DNA of 64,000 nt from Lobulomyces angularis (lineage: Eukaryota; Chytridiomycota; Chytridiomycetes; Lobulomycetales; Lobulomycetaceae), in contig JADHYX010000017.1 of the NCBI GenBank assembly GCA_027604685.1, forward strand, positions 36,986-100,985. Direction: 5' to 3'. Made by a program: the position numbers and the translations under genes. Within the stretch, counting starts at the first letter, position 1, and the number at the start of each line of letters is the position of its first letter. The notes below the pieces were generated by a model, which was given only the letters and a program-made list of their open reading frames with translations, did no database searches and had not been told where the DNA came from. Below, in pieces: positions 36,629-49,615 of the stretch.

Positions 36629-38149
36629 CTAAACTTTTCTTCCAAAGTTCAAGCAGTCAATACCTAAACATTGTTCACTTGATGTAGAACTGCTACTTTG
36701 GGATGATGCTGTGCTTGATACGCTAACTGTTACTTCAGTAATTGACGACTCTGTAGTAGTTGAAGCTGATGCATCTTCCGTTACCTCAACAGTAGTCGTC
36801 GTCTCAGCTTCTGAGCAGGAAGGAAAGTAGTATCCTGAATAGTTTTATAAGTTACACACTTTCTTTAAATTATACCATTTTTAACACTGCAACTGGATTC
36901 TGTGGTGGTGGTAGAGTCTTCAGTAGTAGTAACATCAACGGTTGTAACATCTTTAGTGGAAGTAGCATTAGGCGCATCTTCGGTTATAGTTAAAGTTAAT
37001 GTGTTTAAAACAGTGGAAGTATCTGCATTGGAACTTGTAGATATTTGAACAACTGTAACTAATGCATTTTGTTAAAATTTAATTATGCATAAATGTGTCT
37101 ACCTGTTTCGGAAAATTCTGTTACTGTAGTTGTAGTTGTTGTTGTTTCCGTTACTATACAATAATCGTTACAAAAAGCTTTTAAATATTATCAGTTACCA
37201 GTTTCAGTTTCAGATAATGTAGAGAAAACTGTAGTAGTGTCAACATCTTCTGTAGTATCAACATCTACTGTAGGGAAAGGGATTAGCGTATCAGAAACTC
37301 CTGCCGTTGCAGTAAAAGTAGAACTTTCCGGCTTTGTCACGGTAACAGTTGTTGTACCCATTGATATTGTGGTTGTGGTGCTGCCAGATTCTATTCCGCT
37401 TGGAATGCTAATTGTTCCATCATTGCTAGCTGTTGCAGTAAAAGTGACGATTGGTTTAACATTGGTGACGGTAACTACAGAGTTAGATGATGATGCTGAA
37501 GTGATTCCTGTAGGGATTTGAATGGGTGAGTTTCCATTTCCACTGGCAGTGAATGATGTGGATGATGTTGATGATGTTGAAATTGATGAGAAAATGGAAG
37601 TAAACGAAATGGTTTTAGTGGATGTTTCATCACATGAGTCTTCATTCCTTTCATCATTTCCTAAAAAAATAGTAATATTCAGCACACGCACAGCTTATAA
37701 ATGTTACCATTACGATGTTCATGTCTGTGGGCATGTCTGTGTTTGTAACTTTGGCCATTTTCGTACTTAAAATTATGATTATGTTCGTGTTCGTGATTAT
37801 TATTATGTTCGTGTTCGTGGTTATGATTATGTTCGTGATTATGATTGTGCTTGTGCTTATGACTGTGATTGTGGCCACCGCTTTCATGATTATGCACACC
37901 ATCTAACAAAAAAAAAATTAGTAACCTATATTTCAGAGTAAATTGAATTACTGATATCCCCATTTCTATCTAAACGAAAGCGGTTATGTCTATTATGAGT
38001 TGGTCCATCTGCATCCCTTTCACTTCTTGGAACTAAAAAAAAATGATTAATTTTAAAAAAAAAAATTAACATGTATATTAATTACATGCGGCAGAGTTGG
38101 TTATTCCAAGTATTACGCTGACTAGTGTAAGCTTATTAAAAATTTTCAT
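36629..38149 (-). CDS. Secreted His-rich, Ser/Thr-rich cell-surface protein
   Basis: Starts at ATG 38149 with a signal peptide (FNKLTLVSVILGITNSAA) and ends at TAG 36629. Several exons. After a short Arg/Asp-rich part comes a domain of about 60 residues dominated by His-Asn and His-Glu pairs (37710-37905). A long Ser/Thr-rich region follows, with repeated VTVT, FTATA and SIPSGI units, then Thr/Glu-rich blocks (TTVDVTTTED). The C-terminus has cysteines (CLGIDCLNF) but no obvious GPI signal. The Ser/Thr region should be heavily O-glycosylated, as in fungal wall or adhesin proteins. The His block could bind Zn, Cu or Ni. Not a recognised family; internal exon ends are tentative. Confidence 0.7.
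37710..37905 (-). repeat. His-rich coding repeat
   Basis: Imperfect hexanucleotide-like repeat within the surface-protein gene. It encodes alternating H-N, H-E, H-K and H-R pairs (for example HNHEHNHNHEHEHNNNHE). It produces misleading open frames on both strands. Such HxH arrays commonly bind transition metals. Confidence 0.85.
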
Positions 38150-38971
38150 ATATATTTGTTTATTATTTATTTAATTCTTGATTTATATTTTATTATTAAA
38201 TGAAAAAAGCAGCTTTATTTATATGAATTTTTTTAAAAAAAAAATCCACCTTCAAAAATTTTAGAAAGTTCAAACATTTTCGATAACAACCCTGTAAAAA
38301 GTCACATTTTATGATAAATCAAGTAAAACTGACGGATATTGCAGCTAAAATGTAGTTGAGGGTGTTTTTTAAGACCCTCTACAGATATTGTATTAAATTC
38401 TTGGGTTGGTAATTTTTTTTTTTTGAATATCCGACACTTTCGTGATGTATGAGACAAATACGTATAAAAAAAATAGTGTAGTTCACAATCTTCATAAGCT
38501 AATCTTCAACTGATTTAAAGTTTTGTGGAAATTTAACGAAAATTTAATGTGATGATATTTTCAATTTTCGAATATTGTAAATACAATGAAAAAAATAAAA
38601 AAATTAATGTTCTTTACTAAAACTTGTTACTTTTCTTATATTAAATTCGATCATCATCTTAAAAAATGCAGAATCATGGACATATCTGATTTTTAACTTT
38701 AAAAAACTAAATTTGAAGGATTGTAATCATCCGTTCCAAATTTTAAAGCAATTATATTAAAAATTTACAGAAATTATGTACTTAGCATAATTCAAATACT
38801 TCAAGTCATAATTTCTTTTCAATTTTAGCTTTTTTTTTTTTTTTTATTGCACACATAACGGAGTTTAAATTTTAAAAAAAATTTAAAAAAGTTAAAATCC
38901 AAAACATTTCTATATTAACTAGAATAAGGGATAATAAATTTCTTTATAAAAAATAACTGTTGAATAAAGAA
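38150..38971. other. Divergent intergenic, about 0.8 kb
   Basis: Holds the promoters of the surface-protein gene (minus) and talin (plus). AT-rich with a long T run at 38831-38845. No further gene or motif recognised. Confidence 0.45.
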
Positions 38972-41900
38972 ATGTCTTTAACATTAAAAATTAAAGTTTT
39001 GGGAAATACAAAAACTTTAACCTTTAAACTTGATTCCAGTGTTTATGAATGCTGTAAAGAAATAAAGGAAAAGTTTGAAAATTCAGGTGGTGCAGATTAT
39101 GGGTTGTTCTGTCCAGATCAAGGAAAATGGTTAATTTCTAGTAAAGTAATAGATTTCTACGATTTAAAAAATGGAGATCTTTTAGAATACAAAAAAAAAC
39201 ATAGAAATTTAAAAGTAAAAATAATTAAAATAAATTTAATATCTTTAATTAATTTGTTAAATCATTAAACTCTTTATTTATTAAAAAAAAATTTAATTAT
39301 ATTTTTCATTAGTTTCGAACTTTAGATGGATCAATTAAAACTGTAGTCGTAGACGAAACCTTACATGTTCAGCAATTGGTAGATATAGTGTGTGCCAGGA
39401 TTGGTTTAAAAAAAATTTTTTATCCAAATAGTCATTAATCTTTTTTTTTAAGGTATTACAAATACTGAAGAGTATTCATTTCAGCCAGAAGTCTCTGATG
39501 TTACTAACCAAAAAGGAGGAAAGGATGTCAAAAAGAACAAGAAGCAACACGTTGCAGAACAAATTGCTGAAGATGGTAATCTGTAAAAAAAAAAACTGGT
39601 TGTTACTAATAATTTACAGCCCGCTGGTTAAACCCTGATAAAACTCTGGCTGAACAAGGCTTAGGAGAAGCGGATATTGTCATTTTAAAAAAAAAATTTT
39701 ATTTTACCGATCAAAATATTGACAGAAATGATCCTGTTCAATTGAATCTGTTATACAACCAAGCTAAAGATTCAATTTTATCTGGAAAACATCCTTGCAC
39801 TTCAGAAGAAGCTTCTCAATTTGCAGCTATCCAGTGTCAAATCCAATTTGGAAATCATGAACCAGATAAACACAAAATTGGATTTATTAAGTAATTATTT
39901 TTGGCTTAAAGAATGGCAATTGATGTATATTGTTTTTTAGAGTAAAAGATTATATACCACCAGAATACCAAAAAAATAAGGAAGTAGAAAAAAAAATATA
40001 CCAAGAACATAGAAAGTTACAAGGTCTGTCGGAACTGAATGCTAAATTTAGATATGTCCAACTGAGCAGATCATTAAAAACATATGGAATAACTTTTTTT
40101 TTGGTTAAAGTAAGGAAGAATACAGAATTTATGTTAATCTCTAAAATAGGAAAGGATAGCCAAAAAAAACAAATTAGTTGTAGCTTTACTTGGAGTCACA
40201 AAAAGCAGTGTGGTAAAATTGGATATGGAAACTAAAGATATTTTAAAGGAGTGGAAGTTGACTCAACTAAGACGATGGGCTGCTTCACCAAATAGGTATG
40301 TTAGATATTACAAAATAAAAATTACAGCTTTAATAAAATACAAAATTAAGTTTTACACTTGATTTTGGTGATTATTCAGAAGCGTATTATAGTGTTCAAA
40401 CAACGGAAGGAGAACAAATTTCTCAACTTATTGCGGGTTATATTGATATAATTTTAAAGAAGCGAAAGGAGGCTGAAAAGGTATATATTGAGGAGGAAGA
40501 GGAAAAAACTTCAGTTGAAGAATACATAAAGCCTTCAAGAGCAACAGATATTGCTGGAGTAGTGTCAAATGGACATAGAGTCGCAACTGAAATCAAACCT
40601 CAACTATCTCATCCCAATGGAATTTTTCAAAATAACGGAGGATCTATGGGTCAATTTGGAAATAATTCGTTTATGTTTGAACAGCAACCAGCATATGTAG
40701 CCTTGCAACAAGTATGTAAAGTTAAACATATTATTTTTTAACGATTCTAGGCCCATTTAATGGCAATAAAAAATGGATTTACCATGTTGAAAGCATCAGG
40801 TACTTTGTTCCATTTATTTTCTTTAATACTTATAATCCGTTGCATTTAATTAGCGTTGGATTTAAATACTGGAATATCTTTACCTCCCATCGGAGATGAT
40901 CCAGCTTCGATAGCATGGAGAGAGCAAACCATTGATGTAAATAGTTCTAATGTTGCTTCGCAATTAGGTGAAATATAGACACGCAATGCATCTTAATACA
41001 GTTTTTTTAGCTTCGTTATTGGCAGCTGCCGGATCATTGATAAATCATGCAACTGGAATATCGGACCAGATGGAATATGAAACGCTAAATTCTAATATTG
41101 CGGGATTGACCACCAACATCTCTCAAATATCCCCTGCCATCAAACTAATGGCTGCATTATCAGGTAAGAATTACAACATTAACTATAATTTAGGCTTATT
41201 GATACAGAGGACGGTGATGGATTGCTTGATAGCGCTCTTGCTTTGATTAAAGCCATTAATAATTTGCTAGAAGCCGCTCGATTGGTTGGTTCTGGTGATG
41301 CAGGAAAAAGAAACGAAATGCATCAAGCCAGTAGAGACCTTTCTTCAGAAGTAAATAATATCCTATCTAAAATGGGAAGATGCGAAGTTTCTGCTGATGA
41401 TAAAAATGATTTAATGTCACTCGCAAATAGTGTTGTGAAAGCAGTTGGTGATATGGTGTCAAACGCAAGAGGTGTGTCTAAAACCTTAACTGAACCACAG
41501 TTGCAATCAAATCTGGTTAGTGATGCCAAATATGTGTTTGACTGCTCTCATAATTTAAATGCGGCAGTTATTACCGTGTGTCCGACGGTAAAATTTAACA
41601 TACATTTTTGTTAAGTCTAATGTTCAAGTTGTTTAGGTTAATGTTCAAGTATGTACAGATCAGATATTGGAAGGTTCTGTTTTGCTAAGAGATGCCATTG
41701 GAATGCTAATAAACAGTTGCTCTGCTTCCCAAAACTCTATGGCAGTTGATGATTTAATGGACGCTGCTCATCGCGTAGAAGAAAGTATTGCACGTTTGGT
41801 TGCTGAAGGTTTTCCGAAATAAAATAACTTGAAGTATTTAAGTAAATATCTCTTTTTTTAGCTGCAAATGCAGGAAAACCCAAGGGAAGTGAAAGTAGTG

Positions 41901-44900
41901 AGATTGAAGAATATTATGACTTAGTTGTAAGTGCGGCTGATAATATGCTCGAATCTGCTGCTGAAATGGAAGCAATTATTAGAAATACCAAAGCTCTAAC
42001 GTTATCTTCTACTCAGTTTGTCCAAGTACTTAAAAAAACTGCTGCTTCTGAGACCGAAGAAGATGAAAGAATTAGATTAATGGCGGCTGCCAAATCACTG
42101 GCTGAAGCTACTCAGAAAATGGTGGCATCTGCAAAAGAAGCAGGTATTTAAAAATATGAAATTTTTTATTTATAATATATTAGCTAGAGCAGTACTGGAT
42201 ACAGAGAAGCAAGAGCTCTTAAAGTTTAACGTTTTAGGATTGAAAAAAGCAAGCACTTCTGTAATTGGATCTAAGCTTAAAGGTCGTGCTTTCTATAAGC
42301 TTAGCAAAGCCATTAAGGTGCTTTTCAATTTTCAAGTTCTCATCAAAATAAATTTTTTTAAAAGGACGTTTTATCTTCATCTAAGCAATTAATTTCTGCC
42401 TCCAAGGGTTCAGCCCCATCAAACAGAAACCAAGCTTCCCAGTTGCAGTTAAATTTATCTGCCAGAAAAGTCAACGAGACTCTTCCTGCAATAATTTCAT
42501 CCTTAAAATCATATTCTAACAAGCCGGATGATTTGATTTCTCAAACAAAGTTAACGGCATCCGCAAAACAAGCTTTAAACCCAGGGTATTTGTGTATTAC
42601 AACAGCAAAAGCATCTGGCCCATCCATTGGAGATGTAGTTGCACAGTCTCAGCTGCTTTCAACGGCTAAGCAACATGAGGATGCCTTAAATTACTTAGAA
42701 AAAATGGTAAAATTGGTTGAGGAACTAAATGCAGATGGACAGATAGATAACGCAATAAAAAGTATTCAAAGTATTCAAAAAGAGCTTACTGTGGTTCAAC
42801 TACCGTCAACAGCCATTGATTTCCAGCCATTAAACACCGAGGATGCACAATTGGAACTATATTCAGTTGCAAACTCTATTCAAAATACCATTACCTTAAT
42901 TGCAGGTAGATTTTTTTTTTATGTTATTAAACTAGATTTGTATCTAGAAACTGCTGCAAAAGGTAACGAAAGACAAACTGGCATTGTAGTTACAGATGCT
43001 GTTTTAGCACTTCAGTCCCTATCTATGGTATGCATACCAGGAAAATATTGTTAACTGTATTTTAGGCAGTGCAAGGATTTGCAGCAACTGAGGAGGATGT
43101 TGATTTGAAAGATATGTTGTTCAATGCAACTTCAAGTGTTGGAGATACACTTTGTGCTTTAATATCTGCTGCAAAACAATTGGTACAAAATTTTAATATA
43201 TCGTTATTTTTTTTTTTAAATTTTAACAGGGCGACACTGGAACATCTGAAAATATTGACTTCAGTGCTTTAGCTTCCAATGCTTCTAAAGCTATGGAAAG
43301 TGTGGTAGAATGTCTTCCTGGTCAAAAAGAAATGGAGGCGGCGATAACTGCTGTTAGTACAATTGTTGAGGATCTGTTTTCGAACTCCAAAAATTTCAGT
43401 AGTGTCAAGAAAACCGATGATCAAATAAAGGAAGCGAGACAGAATTTGCAAACTTTTAGTACTAAATTATCCATAGATGCAAACAACTTGCTTTCATCTC
43501 TGAAAGGTAATTTTATAACCAATTACTGTTTATAATAATAAAACAAGGGAGTACAAACGAAATTAAAGAGGCTGCAGAAAAATTTGTGGAGGATTTCAAA
43601 ATTATGTCGGAAACAGCACTCTCATTTGGCTCAAGATTTGATGAAGCTGGCAAAGAAAAATTAATGATTATGATTCAAGACATCGGCACATCCAGTACGA
43701 TAGCTTTGCAAGCAGCCAAGAGCTTATCTTCTGATAAAGAAAATGTGTCCTATAGGGAACAGCTATTTAAATCTGCAAAATCAATAAATGACTCAATGAA
43801 TAGCATTTTAGAATTGTGTGCAGCTTCCTCTGTTGGGCATACAGAATGCAATCGCTCACTTAATATAATAAAGTCCGCTTCTTCAAAATTAGAACATACA
43901 GCACCAGTTGATATCAATACTTCATTTAGTTATGCAGAATGTCTCATGAAACTAACCGCTACTTCAAAACTAGCTATTGCTACCATTGGATCATTAAATA
44001 CTATTGCTAGATCAGGTGATATGCAAAAGCTTGCCACAAAAGTGACTGAGGTTTTTATTCTAAAATTTTTTCATTTTTTAAAATTTCAAGGTTGCAAATG
44101 TTATGGAATCAATAAATGACATATCAGTAAAAGCTGCCTATTTAATTGGTGTTTCAGATCCTTCAACTATACCCGCTACTTCTGGTCCAATTGATAGGGC
44201 TGCAATTAATCAATCTGGAATTGATATAAAAGGTTCTTGCGAAAAAATCATTGACCCAAATAATACCCAAAAAGAAATATTAGCTGGTGCAGCGACAATC
44301 GCCAAATTTACTTCCGGTAATTTAATATTTAAAAAACTAATTAATTAGGATTTTTTTAAGCACTCTGTACGATATGCAAAGCTGCAGGACAGAATACGTT
44401 AATTAGCGCAACTTCAAGGCAACAGTTTATAAATTCCGCAAAAGATTTAGCTGGAAAAACGTCCGCCTTAGGTAGTATTTAAGTTTTTGGCAAAAAAAAT
44501 AAAAAAAAAAAATAGTGTCTAGTATAAAACAGCTAGCTCTTACACCAACTGAAGAAACTAGATTAAATTGCAAGGAATCCTTTGAGCCGCTAATTAAATG
44601 CGTAGATTCTTTAATTGCATTTTCGCAATCTTCAGAATTTTGTGGTACTCATGCTAAGATCATGCAAGAAGGGATATTGCTTCAAAAGCCTATACTGGAA
44701 AGCCAGAGAAAGCTATTAAATTGTTCAGAAAATGTTGTGAATGTTGTTAAGTTGCTATGTGCAGACGCATCAGACGAAAATCTATTTCTGCAATTGTCTT
44801 CAAGTGTAAAAATGGTTACCGAAGCATTACAAGTTGTCGCAAAGACTATTTCAAAGTCGTGTCCCGGCCTAAAAGAATGTGAAGATTCTATTGCAAAAGG

Positions 44901-47900
44901 TAATTTTGAAACAACACCGCAGTAATTATAATCTTGGAAAATTTAGTTGGCACTTCTGTTTTAGCGATTGATCAGGCTATCATGGAAGCGAATGTCAATA
45001 GTCTTGATCCTAGAGAAGAAATAGAGAAAAGTTCTTTGATTGACTCAGTGAGAGCACTATCTTCTTTAGTAGAGTTAATTGCGAAAGTCTCAAAGGCAGA
45101 ACCAGGTCAAATTGGCGCAACCCTTTGCGAACTTCCTGGAAATTTTCATCAAGTAAAAAAATTACTGAGTTGATTTTTTATTTATAAATCATTTAGGTTA
45201 TCATATGTTCCATTGCTGCAGCTTCTAATTCCGTTGATTTAAATGAACAGAAAAAGCTTTTGGATGGGATTAAAGAAGTTTCAGATAATATTTTGGAATT
45301 TTTATATATAGTGAATGGCAGTTTAAGCAGCACTTCGAAAGAAAATGATAACCAACAAAAAATAGAGACTGGGAAAAATAAAATAAAAAATTCATTATCC
45401 AAACTTTCCACAATTCTTGAAGGCGTTTCAGCGGATGCCAGTGAGCTCGGGAAAGTTATCGATAAGATTGAATCTATTAGTGCATCTGTGATGGCTACAG
45501 ATCAGCTACCGAAATTGCCTTACCAGCATTATGCTCTTCAAATTGAAATAGTTGGAAAACAAGTCGTTGACACTGTTGGGGACATACTCACTAAAACAAA
45601 AACTACTGAACAATATAAAATTAATGGAAAAAAACTAGTTGAATTAATCGAACTATTAAACAAAGATGTCCAATTTGCTAAAATTACTGTAGAAGATTCT
45701 ACTATAAAAGAAGGTGTAGTAAATTCATTTACAGAACTTTGTGTTACTTTGATTAGAATGGTAGAGGCAATGAGATTGGCCAGTGGGAAAAGCAATGCTG
45801 ATCAAAATTCTAGGGCTAAACTCAGTCAAGCTGCCAGAGATGTTTCAATGACAGTATCATCTATGATTACATCAGTAAAAGCGGGATCCAAGGGCTTACT
45901 CGTTTGTCAAGACGCAATAAGCAGCATTAATGACATTATTTCAGAATTGGAAGGAATATTCATTTTTGCACAAGCCGGTCAATTAGATCCTTTAGATCCG
46001 AAGGACAGTTTTAACAAGAACAAGGATGGCATGATGGTTGCCGCAAAAGCCTTGACAGAACAAGTTAAAGGTTTCATACTCTTTATAAGAAATTAAAATT
46101 AATATATTACCTTTTCAGGATTTATTACCGCTGTTACAGGAAGTCAAGAAGAACTTGCTACTTTATCAATGGCTTCAGTCAATACTTTAAATACTTTGAC
46201 GTATAACTGATAATAATTTTATGTATTCTAACTTTTTTTCTTAAAGAGAGGAAGTAAAAAAAGGAGCGATTGCTATATCCAGCGCGGATAAAAATATGCA
46301 GCAACATTTATTAAGTTCAGTAAAACTAGTTGCTGAATCATTGCAAACTTTGATTTCAACAGCAATTAATGCATCAGGTATTCATTAAGTATAAAGTATA
46401 AAGTAATGGAATAAAAATTTTCGTTGTTGGTAGGAAAAGGAACTGAGGATCCTGCAATAACAGACTTTTCAAATGCAGTAAAATGCGAATTTGGCTGCAT
46501 AGCAGAATTAGTTAGGGTTACAAAATTGTTATCTGACCAGTCAACACGAGGAATCAGAGCATTGGAGGTCTCAGTTAGTGAAATAAATGCAGCTATGATA
46601 GAGTTGAAGTCACCATCACTAGCACAAGGCTCTTCTCTACCTGACGAGGTTGCTACTATTGCGAAGCATGTAATAAATAAACACTCTTTTTTTGAATATT
46701 TATGCATATATCAATATTAAGGTTGCAACAGCTGCGGCAACTATTGTCACTATATCTTCTAAAGAAGGAATGCAAGATGATTTGGTAGCATCGAGCAATA
46801 TAATAAAAAAACAAATATTAGGTACATTCGAAATGACATAGTATTTTGTAACAATTTACAGACTTGTGCAGAGCAGGAAAAGCTGTTTGTGAAAATGCTC
46901 CGGAAGGCAATAAAAGCGAAATGCATTCAGCCGTTACAAAAACTTGTGAAGCTACGACTTCTTTACTGACATTAATAAAGCAATCAAGAGAAACTGGGGA
47001 TTTAATTTCATTAAAATCTCAGGTGCTATCTAGTGCCAAGGTAGTGTCATTAGCTGTTAGTGAGGTTGTGGAAGTTAGTAGTCACTTGATCCCTTCCGGT
47101 TACATCGATATGAGTGACCCCAATGTAATAGCAGAAAGGGAGTTGCTGGCAGCAGCAAGCTCTATTGAGGCGGCAGCTAAAAACCTTTCTAAGTTTAAAC
47201 GTGCACCAAAAGGAAAAAATGTAGATGATTTAAACTTTGAAGGTCAAATTCTAGAAGCCGCCAAAGCAATAGGTGATCTTTTGAAAAAATTGAAAAATTA
47301 AGTTGTTCTTTATTAATTACTGCAGCAATGGCAAGTTCTGCTCTACTAAAGTAAATTTTTATTTAAAATTAAAACAAATTCTAATGTTTTTTTTAGATCT
47401 GCTACAAGTGTCCAAAGAGAAATCGTATCAAAAGGGAAAGCAAATAAAGGAGAAAAAATGTACTATAACGATGGCACGTGGAGTGATGGACTTGTTTCCT
47501 CAGCAAAACAGGTTGCCACGGCCACTCAGTCCTTATGTGATTCCGCAAACCAGTCATTAAAGGGAACAATGAATCGTGATAGGGTTATAGTTGCAGCGAA
47601 GGCGGTATCTGCCTCAACAGCGCAGTTACTCTCTGCTGCTATCGTAAGATCTGATCCAAATTCACAAAGCCAGTCAAGATTAAAAGCTGCAGGAAAGGCC
47701 GTAATTAGTGCGACCACTCAACTGGTAAAAGCTTCAGAAGAGTCCATGGCATTTAGTGAAACAGATACCATTTCTTTTAATATGGAAGAGCAGTACAGCA
47801 ATCCAACGACAGCAAAGGTAATGGAAATGGAGGCGCAAATGAGCATTTTAAAAATGGAAAAAGAACTCGAAAGAGCTAGAAATAAATTAGCAAGTGTCCG

Positions 47901-47940
47901 AAAGGGAAAATATGATATTAATACAGCCAAAACACTGTAA
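38972..47940 (+). CDS. Talin
   Basis: Large adaptor that links adhesion receptors to actin; about 2400-2500 residues in roughly 25-30 exons, matching animal talins. Begins at ATG 38972 with the F0 domain (SLTLKIKVLGNTKTLTFKL, DYGLFCPDQGKW, NGDLLEYKKK). F1 (39313-39470, LDGSIKTVVVDETLHVQQLV) and F2 (to about 40090, ending LKTYGITFFLVK) follow. F3 (40160-40480) has KLVVALLGVTKSSVVKLD, LRRWAASPNSFTLDFGDY, VQTTEGEQISQLIAGYIDI. Next are the linker (LPPIGDDPASIAWREQTID), many Ala/Ser-rich helical bundles (41000-47300), an I/LWEQ actin-binding module (about 47400-47770, GTWSDGLVSSAKQVATATQS) and a dimerisation helix (ELERARNKLASVRKGKY). The F3 Trp that contacts integrin tails in animals is kept. The intact FERM head excludes Sla2/HIP1. 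Splicing was checked in the head; internal rod introns are approximate. Confidence 0.95.
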
Positions 47941-48300
47941 ATAAAACATACTTTTGTTCTAATTTATTATTTAATGATATCAATGTTGAATTAACTATAT
48001 ATTGAAAATTACATCTTAATCTTAAAACCTATTTAAAATTACTTAGTAATTTTTGGAAAAAAAAAGAGTTCGGTGATGAATAAGTTTTCAGTTATATATT
48101 AAAAGTGGAGCTCTTTTGTTAAAAATTATATAAAAAGTATTTTTTCTTGATTTGTGTTGTTCCTCCCCACCTTGAAGAAAAAAGCTTAATTTATGGAAAA
48201 ATATAAAAACCGAACAAAATTTTTATAAATAAAAAAAAAAACATTTAAAAAAATACTTTAAAAAACCTCTTATTTCTTTTTTTATTATTCGTCATTTAAA
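47941..48300. other. Intergenic
   Basis: AT-rich 3' end of talin and upstream region of MPO1. Nothing recognised. Confidence 0.5.
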
Positions 48301-49156
48301 ATGGGTATTTTCAATCTTGAACAGCAAATTGCTTTCTATGGTGCTTATCACCACAACAAAACTAACCAGGTAACTTCTTTCCTTGAATTAATTTTATTTA
48401 TTATATTTTTGCTTTTTTTCTTCACTCAGTACATTCATATGCTGTTCGTACCTACCATTTTGTTTTCCGCTCTAGTTTGGTTAGCCAACACCCCTGAATA
48501 TTTTACTTGGACTTGTAAGTTAACATTCACTTTCCTTTTGTTACTTACTACGTTTTCGTTCCTGTTATCATTAAATCCCATTTTTTTGATGTAGATTCTT
48601 ACTTATTTCCTATGAATGCAGCTTTTTTCGTTTCCTTAATTTACGTACTTTATTACCCAATTCTGGAACCTTTCGCTGGTGTAAGTAGAAATGGAAATTG
48701 AATTTTTTATTGAATTTATATTTTGCGTATTAGAGTATCTATGCTTTGTTTGTTATTGCGCTGTGTTACTATAGCAACATCTTCTTACAGACTGTGCCTA
48801 ATGTAAAGCATATTTTATGTAGATTATTTTGCATTTACTCTAATTTAAAAGGCACTTAATGTTGCTTTATATATTCATGTTTTCAGCTGGATCATGCAGT
48901 TTATTGGCCATGGAGTATTTGAAGGAAGAGCACCAGTATTACAAAACATTTCTCTTTTTCTACTAATTTTTTTCTTACTATGCAGGCTTTATTAGACAAT
49001 ATTTTTCAAGCAGTTTTTCTTGCACCACTTTTTGTATTTCTTGAAGCCCTTTTTATCTTTGGATATCGTAAAGACTTTCAACTAAAATTGAACAGTACTA
49101 TCCAAGCTAATATTTCTAAGTGGAAAAAAGAAAAAGAAGCTAAAAAGCATGAATAA
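48301..49156 (+). CDS. MPO1: Mpo1-like (DUF962) 2-hydroxy fatty acid dioxygenase
   Basis: ER membrane Fe(II) dioxygenase that alpha-oxidises 2-hydroxy fatty acids from phytosphingosine breakdown in yeast. Exons 48301-48369, 48430-48514, 48595-48680, 48734-48802, 48852-48935 and 48986-49156 give 187 residues, close to yeast Mpo1. Hallmarks: MGIFNLEQQIAFYGAYHHNK, YIHMLFVPTIL, four predicted membrane spans, HVFSWIMQFIGHGVFEGRAP, then LLDNIFQAVFLAPLFVFLEA. The conserved histidines (YHH, IHM, IHVFSW, GHG) that should hold iron are present. The Lys-rich tail ends EAKKHE. Confidence 0.93.
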
Positions 49157-49615
49157 AAGAATATTGAAGATCCCCTTTTTTTGTTTTTTATTAGCCTGAT
49201 AAAATTATAGTATAAAATACAGTTTGTTTGGTTATAATACTAAAGTTTATAGAAAATATTCAGATAATTTTAACGAATGAATACAACTTTATGTATTATT
49301 TAACTACATATTGTGTACTTGGGTTTTAACTATGATATTTGCAATTAAATCTTAACTATTTTTACCATCTATAGTAATTTATACAGGTTGTATATGCGTT
49401 CATTTTTTTTTTTTTGGTTTAGTAAAACTTTTGGTTACTCAATCAAATCTTCTATTTTATTTTTTAATCAAAGTAAGGTTGAGATAAAAATCTTTAATTA
49501 TCACTTAATAAAAAAATTTAATAGAGTTAATTTTTAAAATTGAAACACTAATAAATTTTATTTCAAAAGATCTTCAGCAATAAAGTATCGTCCTAATCGA
49601 AAATCGACAAAATAA
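49157..49615. other. Intergenic
   Basis: AT-rich spacer between two plus-strand genes. Nothing recognised. Confidence 0.5.

Noticed and set aside
37237..37521. Plus-strand Val-rich open frame
   Set aside because: Antisense of the Ser/Thr-rich repeat of the surface protein on the minus strand.
37654..37906. Ile/Thr- and Met/Val-rich open frames on both strands
   Set aside because: Out-of-frame and antisense readings of the His-rich repeat.
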